Made by a program: the position numbers and the translations under genes. The notes beneath the pieces are model-generated. The model was not told the DNA's origin. It did no database searches and saw nothing but the letters and a program-made list of their open reading frames with translations. Below are positions 1 to 10,130 of a DNA stretch of 27,289 nucleotides, piece by piece. Location: contig JAGRHI010000246.1 in NCBI GenBank assembly GCA_020445045.1, positions 1 to 27,289 on the forward strand, in the 5' to 3' direction. This DNA comes from Candidatus Competibacteraceae bacterium. GTDB taxonomy: Bacteria; Pseudomonadota; Gammaproteobacteria; Competibacterales; Competibacteraceae. Numbering within the stretch: position 1 is the first letter of the stretch; the number at the start of each line of letters is the position of its first letter.

Positions 1-481
1 TACTCCCCTCACTTCCCCCACCTTTGTTCTGCAAGATATTGATAAATATAAAATTTTCGCACGCCTTAATTATTTAAGGTTTAAATAATAAAAACAACAA
101 CAAGCAACTCGGCAAAAACAACGCGCCTCCGATCCAATCCACATAACAATGTTGCTGTTTTTTTAGGATAACAAATTGTTTTTAAACAAAACTTCGAGGC
201 TCGACCCGTTGGGAACGAAACGACGACCGTCGAAATCGACCAAGAAGCCCAACGGTAACGGTGACGCGATGGACATGTCCCGACGCGGATCGACCACGCC
301 GCGCCAACCGGACCTTGGGCAGAAGCGAGCAGCCACGGCGCCATCGGAACTCACCACCGCGCCACCGCAACCTTCAGCGCGTCAAGGCATGAAACATCAA
401 TTACGATGGACGCCATTTTTATCAATGTAAATCAATGGCTTGATGTTTAAATCAAACCAAGGGACAAAATATTCGGTTGTT

Positions 482-500
482 AGGGAATGAATGCTTCCCT
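482..500. repeat. Inverted repeat AGGGAA-7-TTCCCT
   Basis: Perfect 6-bp arms (482-487 and 495-500) flank a 7-base spacer. It lies 9 bases from the perfect palindrome at 510-525, so the two dyads form a compact pair just beyond the 3' end of the doubtful reverse ORF 532-951. No T-run follows on either strand, so it does not look like an intrinsic terminator. Confidence 0.45.
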
Positions 501-509
501 GATCGATAC

Positions 510-525
510 CCATCCGATCGGATGG
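510..525. repeat. Perfect 16-bp palindrome, possible operator
   Basis: CCATCCGATCGGATGG reads identically on both strands with no spacer. A 16-bp perfect dyad in a gene-poor region is the kind of site bound by a dimeric regulator, but no regulator gene lies next to it in the window. A terminator role is less likely because no T-tract follows. The role is inferred; the symmetry is seen directly. Confidence 0.5.
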
Positions 526-531
526 TGCTGC

Positions 532-951
532 CTACCGTTGATGGAGGCTGATAAAAAATAGATCCCCGGATTGTGGGAAACGAGATAGGAACCGAGTCGC
601 CAGCTTTTTCTTGGTGACCGATACCCAACCTTTTCCGGAAACCCGATAATTGTCGTAATTCAATTCCATACCGCGAATCAGGTGGGACGGATTGGTCGGT
701 TTGCCGCCTAGCTTGTCGTCGGTCGTCCGTTTATCCCCAGTAGCGCGGAGAGAGTCGAGAAAGGTCATTTGAGCGCGACTCGACGAATGTCCGTATACGC
801 TTCCTGAATGGGTATCTTGACCATCACCGAGCGCAATTCGGAAATTTTGTCTTGACTGACCAGATTGGCCGGCATGGATTATTCCCTCTGAATAGTGGAT
901 TATGAATTTTCGAAAATTGGCGAAAGTGTGTTTAGGTGTTTCCTTGGCCAT
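532..951 (-). CDS. Doubtful hypothetical protein, 139 aa
   Basis: This is an ATG-started reverse ORF of 139 codons in a lower-GC region with no competing gene. The product is hydrophilic and rich in Ser, Arg, Lys and Gly, with no signal peptide, membrane segment or family motif that I recognise. Upstream of the ATG I see no clear Shine-Dalgarno sequence. In a region of moderate GC an ORF this long is mildly unexpected by chance, which is the only argument for it. It could be an orphan gene, the remnant of a mobile element, or non-coding. Confidence 0.2.
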   Translation of the reverse strand: MAKETPKHTFANFRKFIIHYSEGIIHAGQSGQSRQNFRIALGDGQDTHSGSVYGHSSSRAQMTFLDSLRATGDKRTTDDKLGGKPTNPSHLIRGMELNYDNYRVSGKGWVSVTKKKLATRFLSRFPQSGDLFFISLHQR

Positions 952-1396
952 ATCTATTGTGTAAGCATTTTTTATGCCATCGTTAATTCATTGATTTTAT
1001 CGCAATGAAATCTAGCTGATGGCATACCCGTTTGAATGGGTAGCCAATTCAGTTTGCTCCTCGGTACTGGCTATTCATTTCTCAATGGTTGCAAGATACA
1101 ATCCAAACCAAGGCTTACTGCAGGAGTCCCTGCATTGAACCCAGCAATTTGGCGCAGTTTTGTCACCGCTGTCTATACAGCAGGTCATGAGTCAAATGTT
1201 ACATGATTAGGTAAGTGATTCTACGAGCGAGGCGCTTTTCGGGCAACATCGAAGTAACAGCGCGTGGCGCTGGCTCACAAACCCCACCCGAAGCGTCAAC
1301 CGTTTATGCCTTAAGATTCGCTTAAGCTAGACACTTTATCATTCTCGACATGCTGATCGAGCAGCTACCTGAGTATTGCAAACCACGAAGGACGCC
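952..1396. other. Intergenic region upstream of the moxR-bat operon
   Basis: No gene is visible in these 445 bases. The stretch holds the nested inverted repeats at 973-1052, a 6-bp-arm hairpin TGCAGG-4-CCTGCA at 1119-1134, and two copies of the self-complementary hexamer CTTAAG at 1310-1315 and 1321-1326 (period 11). A TAGACA at 1328-1333 resembles a -35 box, but no good -10 stands at the right distance, so no promoter is called. The promoter of the bat operon should lie here. A ribosome binding site (AAGGA, 1388-1392) precedes the moxR ATG by 4 bases. Confidence 0.5.
973..1052. repeat. Overlapping, mutually exclusive inverted repeats
   Basis: An outer 9-bp perfect inverted repeat (973-981 TATGCCATC with 1018-1026 GATGGCATA) encloses an inner 7-bp pair (987-993 TTCATTG with 1003-1009 CAATGAA). 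The right outer arm also takes part in a second imperfect hairpin at 1016-1052, whose core is TACCC/GGGTA with outer CTGA/TCAG. The two folds share bases 1016-1026 and cannot coexist on one RNA strand. No T-run follows. It could be a folded leader, a cruciform, a protein-binding region or the remains of a small mobile element. Confidence 0.45.
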
Positions 1397-2401
1397 ATGA
1401 ACGCTGATCCACTGCCGCAAGTTTCGACAATCTCTTCGGTTCTCCCGGATATCAGAGGCTTACTCGATGACCTGAACCGACGAATTCTCGGTCAGGAGGC
1501 GTTGAATACACGGTTGTTGATCGCCTTGCTGGCCGATGGGCATCTACTGGTCGAGGGTGCGCCGGGCCTGGCCAAGACGACGGCCATCAAGACCCTGGCC
1601 GCGGGATTGGAGGGCGATTTTCATCGCGTCCAATTCACACCGGATTTGCTCCCGGCGGATTTGACCGGTACCGAAATTTATCGGCCACGGGAGGCTTCGT
1701 TTCAGTTCCAGCAGGGGCCCATCTTTCATAACCTGCTGCTGGCCGACGAGATCAACCGGGCACCGGCCAAAGTACAATCCGCCCTTCTGGAAGCCATGGC
1801 CGAACGTCAGGTGACGGTGGGCCACACCAGTTATCCGCTGCCCGAACTGTTCCTGGTGATGGCCACGCAGAACCCCATCGAGCAGGAGGGCACCTATCCC
1901 CTGCCCGAGGCCCAACTGGATCGCTTTCTGCTCTACGTGCGTATCGGTTATCCCGATTCGCAAACCGAGCACGCCATCCTGCGGCTGGTGCGCGAGCAGG
2001 CGTTACAAAACGGCGCCACCGCCCTCGAAAAGACGGTGCGGATTTCCCAGCAGCGCGTGTTCGCGGCGCGGCGCGAGGTGCTGGCGCTGAACCTGGCGCC
2101 GGCGCTGGAGTCGTACATCGTGGCTTTGGTGATGGCGACCCGCAATCCAGCGCCTTATGGCGCGGAACTGTCCGGTTGGGTTCGGTATGGCGCCAGCCCG
2201 CGGGCCAGCATTGCGTTGGATCGCTGCTCCCGCGCCCATGCTTGGCTGCATGGCCGCGATTACGTCAGTCCCGAGGATATTCAGGCCATCGCCCCCGATG
2301 TGCTGCGCCACCGCGTGTTGCTGACCTTCGAGGCGGAAGCCGACGGTATCGATACCGAGCGATTCATCACCGAACTGCTCGAACGCGTGCCCGTGCCTTG
2401 A
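1397..2401 (+). CDS. moxR: MoxR-family AAA+ ATPase
   Basis: MoxR ATPases are chaperone-like AAA+ proteins that act with VWA-domain partners to activate or assemble client proteins. The 334 residues show Walker A (GAPGLAKT, about 54-61), Walker B (LLLADE, about 113-118), sensor 1 (ATQNP, about 156-160), an arginine in EAQLDRF near 176, and a sensor-2-like GASPRAS stretch. Length is typical for the family. I chose the ATG at 1397 because AAGGA lies 4 bases upstream; an in-frame TTG seven codons earlier lacks such a site. It is the first gene of the series with DUF58, DUF4381, two VWA proteins and BatD, the usual order of the Bat (aerotolerance) cluster. The family is clear; the client is unknown. 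Confidence 0.93.
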   Translation: MNADPLPQVSTISSVLPDIRGLLDDLNRRILGQEALNTRLLIALLADGHLLVEGAPGLAKTTAIKTLAAGLEGDFHRVQFTPDLLPADLTGTEIYRPREASFQFQQGPIFHNLLLADEINRAPAKVQSALLEAMAERQVTVGHTSYPLPELFLVMATQNPIEQEGTYPLPEAQLDRFLLYVRIGYPDSQTEHAILRLVREQALQNGATALEKTVRISQQRVFAARREVLALNLAPALESYIVALVMATRNPAPYGAELSGWVRYGASPRASIALDRCSRAHAWLHGRDYVSPEDIQAIAPDVLRHRVLLTFEAEADGIDTERFITELLERVPVP

Positions 2402-2465
2402 GAAGCGCCAACACCGAAAATCGAGCTGGCGACCGCGCTTTCCTTTCCGCCTCCGGTTATTCCCG

Positions 2466-3509
2466 ATGTTAAGAGCAATCCGCAAACGCATTCAGCAAGG
2501 GTTCGTATCGAGCGGTTCGACGCCCTCGCAATCTCCCGCTCCGCCAGCGCCAAGCGAAGCCCGGGGGCTCGCCGTTTCCATCGAAGAACTGCTGCGGCTG
2601 CGCGGTCAAGCCACCGGGCTCGGCTTTTCTCCTCAACGCCGAGTGCTATCGACTCAGGCGGGTGGGTATGTCTCACCGTATCGGGGTCGCGGCATGGAAT
2701 TTGAGGAAGTACGTGCCTATCAGCCCGGCGACGACATCCGCAATATGGATTGGCGAGTCACCGCGCGCACGGGCCGGCCTCATACCAAGTTGTTTCGAGA
2801 AGAACGCGAACGGCCAGTGCTGTTTCTGGTGGATCTGGGACCCAGCATGGCTTTCGGCACCCGAGTCGCCTTCAAATCGGTGGTGGCCGCCAGAGCAGCC
2901 GCGTTGTTGGCCTGGGCGGCCCGTGACAACGGTGACCGCATCGGTGGAATCGTGTTCGCCGGACAACGGCATCGGGAACTGCGGCCGGCGGCGCGTGAAC
3001 GTGGCATGTTGCCCTTCCTCAGGGCACTGGTCACCATGCAATCCGCCGGCGTGGCGTCGACCGTCACGCCAGCGGTGACAAGGAATGGCCACTGGGCAGA
3101 GGCGCTGCATCGACTGGCGAGCGCCGTCCGTCCTGGCAGTCTGGTCTTTTTGCTGAGCGACTTTCGTGACTTGCCGCATCAGGCCGAGCAATCGTTCGCG
3201 CGTCTCGCCGCCCACAACGACGTGGTTTCCATTCTGGTATTCGATCCCGTCGAAGCCGACGCGCCACCTTCCGATCGCTATCCACTGAGCGACGGGCAAC
3301 GCTTCGCCGTCTTGGATAGCGGCGATCCAACCGTGGCCGATGCTTATCGCAATCGATTCGCATCCCATCGCGAGGCGGTTCGCGCGTTGTGCCATCGTCA
3401 CGGGAGCCATTTCCTGACATTGGCGACCAACCAACCGGTGCCCGAAACGTTGCGCCGTGGCCTGATCGTCCATCACCGGCGCCACGGCGCCCGCACGACT
3501 CCCCCGTAA
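2466..3509 (+). CDS. DUF58 domain-containing protein
   Basis: This 347-residue protein has the DUF58 signature, with an RGRGMEFEEVRAYQPGDD segment at about 74-90, an IRNMDWRVTARTG stretch just after it, and a VWA-like core beginning LFLVDLGPSM near 119-128. DUF58 proteins are encoded next to MoxR almost everywhere and are thought to be its VWA-type partners. The MIDAS-like motif reads DLGPS rather than DxSxS, so one metal-binding residue is changed, as is common in DUF58. No strong membrane segment is evident. The first 35 residues are Ser/Pro-rich and probably flexible. The gene begins 64 bases after moxR and ends 4 bases before the next gene. The ribosome binding site of the ATG is weak. 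Confidence 0.9.
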   Translation: MLRAIRKRIQQGFVSSGSTPSQSPAPPAPSEARGLAVSIEELLRLRGQATGLGFSPQRRVLSTQAGGYVSPYRGRGMEFEEVRAYQPGDDIRNMDWRVTARTGRPHTKLFREERERPVLFLVDLGPSMAFGTRVAFKSVVAARAAALLAWAARDNGDRIGGIVFAGQRHRELRPAARERGMLPFLRALVTMQSAGVASTVTPAVTRNGHWAEALHRLASAVRPGSLVFLLSDFRDLPHQAEQSFARLAAHNDVVSILVFDPVEADAPPSDRYPLSDGQRFAVLDSGDPTVADAYRNRFASHREAVRALCHRHGSHFLTLATNQPVPETLRRGLIVHHRRHGARTTPP

Positions 3510-3513
3510 TCCC

Positions 3514-4005
3514 ATGCCCGCGGCAAATCCTTTGGCGGACTTGCGGGACATCCATCTCCCCGAACCGGTTTCCTGGTGGCCGCCCGCGCCGGGTTGGTGG
3601 CTGTTGGCCGTACTGTCGCTCCTCGTCGTCGGTGGATTGCTGTGGTGGCGCCATCATCGGCGGCGGACACCCCAGCGAGTGGCGCTCGCCGAGCTGACAC
3701 GGCTTCGGGTCGATTTCCAACGGGATGGCGATGGCGCCGCCATTGCGGCGGGGATTTCCACATTGTTACGCCGTTTGGCGCTGGCTCATTTTCCCCGAAA
3801 CCAAGTGGCTGGTCTGGTCGGCGACGCATGGTTGCGATTTCTGGATCGAACCGGTGGCGGCAACCCGTTCAGCGCGGGACCCGGGCGCGCCTTGATCCAA
3901 GCACCCTATCGGTGCACCACCGAAGCGTTGGAGATCGAGGCGCTACTGAACGTGGCCGAAGCTTGGATCAGGCGCGTCGGTAACCAGCGAGCGACCGTCT
4001 CATGA
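3514..4005 (+). CDS. DUF4381 membrane protein
   Basis: A 163-residue protein with one strong transmembrane helix at about 27-45, between a Trp/Pro-rich segment (SWWPPAPGWW) and a basic HHRRR stop-transfer patch. The rest is a cytoplasmic helical domain. This layout and its place between DUF58 and the first VWA protein are characteristic of DUF4381 in proteobacterial Bat clusters. Its molecular role is not established; it probably helps to anchor the complex. Its last codon overlaps the batA start as ATGA (4002-4005), which points to translational coupling. Confidence 0.85.
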   Translation: MPAANPLADLRDIHLPEPVSWWPPAPGWWLLAVLSLLVVGGLLWWRHHRRRTPQRVALAELTRLRVDFQRDGDGAAIAAGISTLLRRLALAHFPRNQVAGLVGDAWLRFLDRTGGGNPFSAGPGRALIQAPYRCTTEALEIEALLNVAEAWIRRVGNQRATVS

Positions 4006-5041
4006 TTCATCTGGAATGGCCCTGGGCGTTACTCGCCCTACCCCTACCTTGGTTGGCGATGCGTTGGTTGCCGCCTGCTCCCGCCAGCGAGGGTTCGGCA
4101 CTACGGGTTCCGTTTCTTGAGGAAGTTTTGGCGCTCGGCGCTGGACCCGGCGAACGCAAAACCTTGCGGCGCCGTTGGCTGAAGATGGCACCGTGGCTGG
4201 CGTGGTTGCTACTGGTGCTGGCGGCCACCCAACCTCAATGGCTGGGCGAGCCAGTTGCCGTGCCGGTCAGCGGACGCGATCTGCTGTTGGCGGTCGATGT
4301 CTCGGGCAGCATGGCCGCGGAAGATTTCTTGCTTGACGGACGTCCGGCCAACCGTCTGCAAGTCGTCAAGGCGGCCGCCAGAACCTTCATTGAACGACGC
4401 GTGGGCGATCGGCTCGGCTTGATTTTGTTCGGCACGCAAGCGTACTTGCAAACTCCGCTGACCTTCGATCGCGATACCGTGGCCACCTTGCTGAATGAAG
4501 CGGTGGTCGGGCTGGCGGGCAAGGAAACCGCCATCGGCGATGCGATCGGCTTGGCGCTGAAACGGCTACGAGCCGCCGGCGCCCAGGATCGAGTCTTGAT
4601 TCTGTTGACCGACGGCGCCAATACCGCCGGTGAGGTGGCGCCGCGCCAAGCCGCCAAACTGGCGGCCAAGGAAGGTTTGCGCATCTACACCATTGGGCTT
4701 GGCGCCAAGCCCATGCGCCGCGATACCTTTTTTGGTCCCCAGATCATCAATCCCTCCGCCAACTTGGACGAGGCGACCCTGAAAGCCGTCGCCGAAATCA
4801 CCGGCGGCCGCTATTTTCGCGCCACCGACACCGAATCCCTGGCATCGATCTATCAGGAGTTGGATCGCTTGGAGCCCGCCGCTCGCGATACCGAGTATTT
4901 TCGGCCGCATCAATCCTTGTTCATTTGGCCGCTGGGCTTGGCATTGGCGATTTCAGTCATCCTCGCCGCCAGCCGTTTGTCCTGGCGGATGACGGCGCGA
5001 GTCAGCGGTGTCGCGGGTCAAACGAGTTTTGGAGGAAGTCG

Positions 5042-5045
<4 letters not shown>
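4002..5045 (+). CDS. batA: BatA-like VWA membrane protein
   Basis: This 347-residue protein has two N-terminal membrane helices (about 5-20 and 61-78), a VWA domain (about 92-290) and a C-terminal helix (about 306-323). The VWA domain keeps the full MIDAS set: DVSGS at 99-103, a threonine in KETAIGD near 177 and the aspartate of LLTDG near 204, so it should bind a divalent metal. The family acts at the inner membrane with MoxR; Bat genes were first linked to aerotolerance in Bacteroides, while the role in proteobacteria is unsettled. It overlaps the upstream gene by ATGA and the downstream gene by GTGA. Confidence 0.9.
5031..5035 (+). promoter_or_regulatory. Ribosome binding site fixing the batB start
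   Basis: GGAGG stands 6 bases before the GTG at 5042, which overlaps the batA stop (GTGA). This site decides for the GTG over an in-frame ATG at 4925, which would lie deep inside batA and add 39 residues unlike the family. Confidence 0.75.
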
Positions 5046-7078
<2,033 letters not shown>

Positions 7079-7086
7079 GGAGAATA

Positions 7087-8922
7087 ATGATGATGAAGCG
7101 CTGGATTTGCATCCTGTTGCTGGGTTTGGTCCAGAGCTTGTGGGCGTATCCAGCCTTGGCCCAGGACGTCAATACCTTCGTGGACCGCGATACGGTCGCC
7201 GAAGGCGAAACCTTGCGTTTGGTTATCGAGGTCACCGGAAACGGTCCCAGCAACGATCCCGATTGGTCGCCGCTGTCGCAAGATTTCCAGGTGCTGGGCA
7301 CGGCTAAGAGTAACCAGTTCAATATGGTCAACGGAACGATCGATGCCAAGACCCGCTGGACTGTGACGCTGGCGCCGCAAAAAACCGGATCGCTCACCAT
7401 TCCAGCGTTGACGGTGGGCGATCAACAAACCCAAGCGATCGTGATCAAGGTCACCGAAGCAGGTACGGCTTCGACGACCGGTGCAACCCCCGACATCTTC
7501 ATCGAGTCGGAAGTCAAGCCGGATACTGCTTACGTGCAGCAACAATTGACTTATGTGTTGCGGATTTATTATGCGGTGACACCGCGGGGTCCTCAGTTGG
7601 GTGACCCCAAGGCGGCGGATGCGCTCATCGAGCGATTGGGAGAGGATCGGCAATATACGACCCAGCGTGGCGGTCGGCGCTATGGAGTCATTGAACGGCG
7701 GTACGCCATCTTCCCGCAGAGCAGCGGTACGCTCCACATCGAATCGCCGATTTTTTCCGCCCAGGTACCGGATGCCAGCCGGCGGTCGGCCGACAATAAT
7801 TTCTTCGGGCAAGGCGGTTTTCTTGGTCCAAACTCGTTCGACTCCCTGTTCCAAACCGTCCGTCCGGTACAAGTTCGTGGTCAGCCGTTCCAGATCACGG
7901 TGAAGCCACGTCCGCCAAAATCCGGTACGGGTGCTTGGTTGCCAGCGCAAAATCTGGCGGTCACCGAGTCCTGGTCGTCCGATCCGCCGACTTTTCGGGT
8001 GGGCGAACCGGTCACCCGCACCTTGAGCCTGAAGGCCCAGGGACTGACCGGTGCTCAGCTTCCTGAGCTGCCGTTGCCGTCATCAGCGGATTTGAAACTC
8101 TATCCGGATCGATCAGCGACCGATACCCAAACGAATACCGGCGTTGTGGTGGGACAGCGCGAACAGAAGATCGCCATTGTTCCCACGCGCCCCGGTACGT
8201 TCCAGTTGCCCGAGATTCGCATTCCCTGGTGGGATATCCAAACCGATGCGCCACGCGAAGCCATCGTTCCTGCTCGTGAGATCACCGTCACTGGTGTGCC
8301 GGCGCAATCGACTCCAGCGCAATCGACTCCAGCACCGCAAGCGTCGGAAACGCCCGCCACCCCCATGGAGCCGAGCGCGGATGCCAAGCCCGCGCCTCAA
8401 AAAGCACCATCGCCGGTTGCCAAGGAATCAGTGCCGCAACGGTTATCGAGCGCATGGTCCGATGGCGCTGCCTATTGGCCTTGGATCGCGCTGGCGTTGT
8501 TGATCGCTTGGATCGCGACATTGTTGCTCTGGTGGCGGGCGCGTGGTCAGGCGCGAACTGTCGCGCCATCGGCGGGCGAATGCGACATCAGCATCCAATC
8601 ACAACGAGAAGCACTGCGCGCGTTGAAACAAGCCTGCCAGGCCAATGACGTGGAGCGGACGAAAAATGCTCTTTTGTGCTGGGCAAAAATACAATGGCCG
8701 GAACATCCGCCGCGATCGGTGTTGAGCGTAGCCAAACAGATCGACCATCAGGATGCCCGTCATGCCTTGGAAGCGTTCGATCGCTGCCTGTATCAAGGGA
8801 GTGGGCATGCTTGGAAGGGTGAGGCGTTTTATCGGGAAATTGCAAGCGTGTTGAACGCAAGGACAGAGCGGATGAAGGGCGAACCGAAAGGGCACGCATT
8901 GCCGGAATTGTATCCGGCATGA
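7087..8922 (+). CDS. batD: BatD family protein
   Basis: A 611-residue BatD-like protein. It has a signal peptide with cleavage likely after YPALA near 25, a long beta-rich exported region, a Pro/Ala/Ser-rich linker (about 400-450) and one membrane helix at about 463-485 followed by Trp and basic residues, leaving about 120 residues in the cytoplasm. BatD is the exported partner that closes Bat clusters; it probably forms the periplasmic part of the complex. The start is a run of ATG ATG ATG after GAGGAG (7077-7082). The first is annotated, although the second has the more usual spacing. No gene of the operon follows; a recombinase lies convergent 206 bases downstream. Confidence 0.9.
   Translation: MMMKRWICILLLGLVQSLWAYPALAQDVNTFVDRDTVAEGETLRLVIEVTGNGPSNDPDWSPLSQDFQVLGTAKSNQFNMVNGTIDAKTRWTVTLAPQKTGSLTIPALTVGDQQTQAIVIKVTEAGTASTTGATPDIFIESEVKPDTAYVQQQLTYVLRIYYAVTPRGPQLGDPKAADALIERLGEDRQYTTQRGGRRYGVIERRYAIFPQSSGTLHIESPIFSAQVPDASRRSADNNFFGQGGFLGPNSFDSLFQTVRPVQVRGQPFQITVKPRPPKSGTGAWLPAQNLAVTESWSSDPPTFRVGEPVTRTLSLKAQGLTGAQLPELPLPSSADLKLYPDRSATDTQTNTGVVVGQREQKIAIVPTRPGTFQLPEIRIPWWDIQTDAPREAIVPAREITVTGVPAQSTPAQSTPAPQASETPATPMEPSADAKPAPQKAPSPVAKESVPQRLSSAWSDGAAYWPWIALALLIAWIATLLLWWRARGQARTVAPSAGECDISIQSQREALRALKQACQANDVERTKNALLCWAKIQWPEHPPRSVLSVAKQIDHQDARHALEAFDRCLYQGSGHAWKGEAFYREIASVLNARTERMKGEPKGHALPELYPA
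8302..8331 (+). repeat. Perfect 15-bp tandem duplication in batD linker
   Basis: Two identical 15-bp copies starting GCGCAATCGACTCCA follow each other without a gap and encode AQSTP twice within the Pro/Ala-rich linker before the membrane helix. A recent in-frame duplication is the simplest explanation. Confidence 0.8.
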
Positions 8923-9010
8923 AATCCGCGCGAAGGGGCCGGTGTTTTAGCGCTTGGTTGGGCGTGGTGTGAATGTGGCGCAACTCCACAACTCCACCAG
9001 AGGAACGTTC

Positions 9011-9035
9011 GTGTTTGGCGGACCGAGCCAAACGC
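9011..9035. repeat. Inverted repeat GTTTGGC-7-GCCAAAC between convergent genes
   Basis: Perfect 7-bp arms (9013-9019 and 9027-9033) flank a 7-base spacer, and the stem can be extended by a G-T and a G-C pair. It lies between the 3' ends of batD and the recombinase. It might work as a bidirectional terminator, but no T-run follows on either strand. The arm-spacer-arm form also resembles a tyrosine recombinase core site; that is a guess based on position. Confidence 0.45.
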
Positions 9036-9070
9036 TTAACGGACGGCATGCTCGTTACCCATCGTCTTGT

Positions 9071-9089
9071 ATCATGCCCGAGCCATGAT
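9071..9089. repeat. Inverted repeat ATCATG-7-CATGAT near recombinase 3' end
   Basis: Perfect 6-bp arms with a 7-base spacer, 39 bases beyond the recombinase stop codon and 37 bases from the dyad at 9013-9033. The arms are unrelated in sequence to that dyad, but the spacer length is the same. No T-tract follows. Confidence 0.35.
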
Positions 9090-9128
9090 CGCTCAGGGTA
9101 CTGCCGCTCGATCCACGCCACCCACCGC

Positions 9129-10130
9129 CTAAAATAACCCCTCCAGCGGATGATCATCGAACAATTGGCCGGCGCGGATATAGCGTTCCAGGCTGGCATG
9201 GGTCCGATGGCCCGAGATCTGCTGGATTCGCCAAGTCGGCGCTCCATGGCGAGCGGCGGCGGTGCAAAACCCGGCCCGCAACGAATGGCCCGAATACACC
9301 GCCGGGTCCAAGCCCGCCGCCGCCGCCCGCTGCTTCACGATCACCGCCACCGCATGGCCGGACAGCGCCTGAGGCGCCAACCGGCCATGGCGATCGAGCG
9401 GCCGAAACAACGGCGCCGGCGAAGCCGGTTCCTCCGCCCATCGCAGCTCTGCCGCCATTGCCAGCCAAGCGCGCAACGCCCGCACCGGACACACCGGCCC
9501 ACGCGCCCGGGGAATCCCAATCGTCCGTCCCACCCCCTCTTGATCGGTCTTCGACTGACGGATCGTCACCGTCAACCCTTGCGTCCCAAACGCTACATCG
9601 GCCATGGTCAGCGCCACCAACTCCGAACGACGCAACGCCGCCGAAAACCCTAGCAACAGCAACGCTCGATCCCGCATATCGCGCGGCGAAGCGCCCAGCG
9701 GCGCCAACAACGCCAACAACGCCTCCCGTTCCAACGGTGCCACCTGGCGGGGCGCTGTTCCTCGTTGGCGGCGGATTCCCCGCAAGGTCGCCCGCACCAA
9801 TGCCTCGCGGCACGGATCGGCTAGCCCTTGGCTGGTATGCGCCCGGCCCAGGCTTACCGCCCAACGCCCCAAGGTCGCCGGGGCATGACTCTCCCCATGG
9901 GCCGCTAAATAGGTTGCGATCATCGCCGGCGAACTTGGCACCTGCCCGCCCCAGGCCAGAAACCGCGCCAAATCTTCTCGATAGGCCTGACGGGTGCGCG
10001 GTGCGGTGGCGGCATGCACATAGTGGCGCACCGCCGCTGGCAGCGCCGTGGGTGGCGCGTCGATGGGCCGGGCCGGTCCCGAGAGTCCGTCCCTATCATT
10101 TATATCATCATCTAAATTTTTAGTTTCCAT
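9129..10130 (-). CDS. Tyrosine recombinase / site-specific integrase
   Basis: This 333-residue protein is a phage-integrase-family recombinase that cuts and rejoins DNA through a tyrosine. The N-terminal SAM-like core-binding domain covers about 28-120 and the catalytic domain about 130-330. All expected catalytic residues are seen: Arg167 (ALRRSEL), Lys194 (QSKTDQ), His282 and Arg285 (GHSLR), His308 (SGHRTH) and Tyr317 (LERYIRAG). An AGAGG lies a few bases before the ATG. It stands alone: no excisionase, relaxase, transposition partner or cargo cluster adjoins it, so it may be a domesticated enzyme or the survivor of a lost element. It is convergent to batD and has a lower-GC leader. Its target site is unknown. 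It is not an obvious XerC/XerD orthologue or an integron integrase. Confidence 0.92.
   Translation of the reverse strand: METKNLDDDINDRDGLSGPARPIDAPPTALPAAVRHYVHAATAPRTRQAYREDLARFLAWGGQVPSSPAMIATYLAAHGESHAPATLGRWAVSLGRAHTSQGLADPCREALVRATLRGIRRQRGTAPRQVAPLEREALLALLAPLGASPRDMRDRALLLLGFSAALRRSELVALTMADVAFGTQGLTVTIRQSKTDQEGVGRTIGIPRARGPVCPVRALRAWLAMAAELRWAEEPASPAPLFRPLDRHGRLAPQALSGHAVAVIVKQRAAAAGLDPAVYSGHSLRAGFCTAAARHGAPTWRIQQISGHRTHASLERYIRAGQLFDDHPLEGLF

Larger units (their letters stand above)
1..531. other. AT-rich non-coding stretch
   Basis: No convincing gene is seen here. The short ORFs on both strands overlap one another, have biased low-complexity composition and lack a ribosome binding site. 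The first 200 bases are clearly AT-richer than the rest of the window. Positions 421, 431 and 451 carry ATCAA on the plus strand and position 440 carries TTGAT, so the pentamer recurs at about one helical turn. A short dyad (ATCAA-4-TTGAT) spans 431-444. Further dyads lie at 482-525. This may be a regulatory region or decayed sequence; the sequence alone does not decide. Confidence 0.5.

Noticed and set aside
176..430. 84-codon forward ORF in the first 500 bases
   Set aside because: Biased, low-complexity composition, overlapping reverse ORFs of equal length, no ribosome binding site.
4925..5041. Longer start for the second VWA protein
   Set aside because: The ATG at 4925 lies within batA, and GGAGG stands directly before the GTG at 5042, where the protein begins to resemble its family.
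9011..9089. Intrinsic terminators for batD or the recombinase
   Set aside because: Stems are present but no T-run follows on either strand, so they are listed as inverted repeats only.
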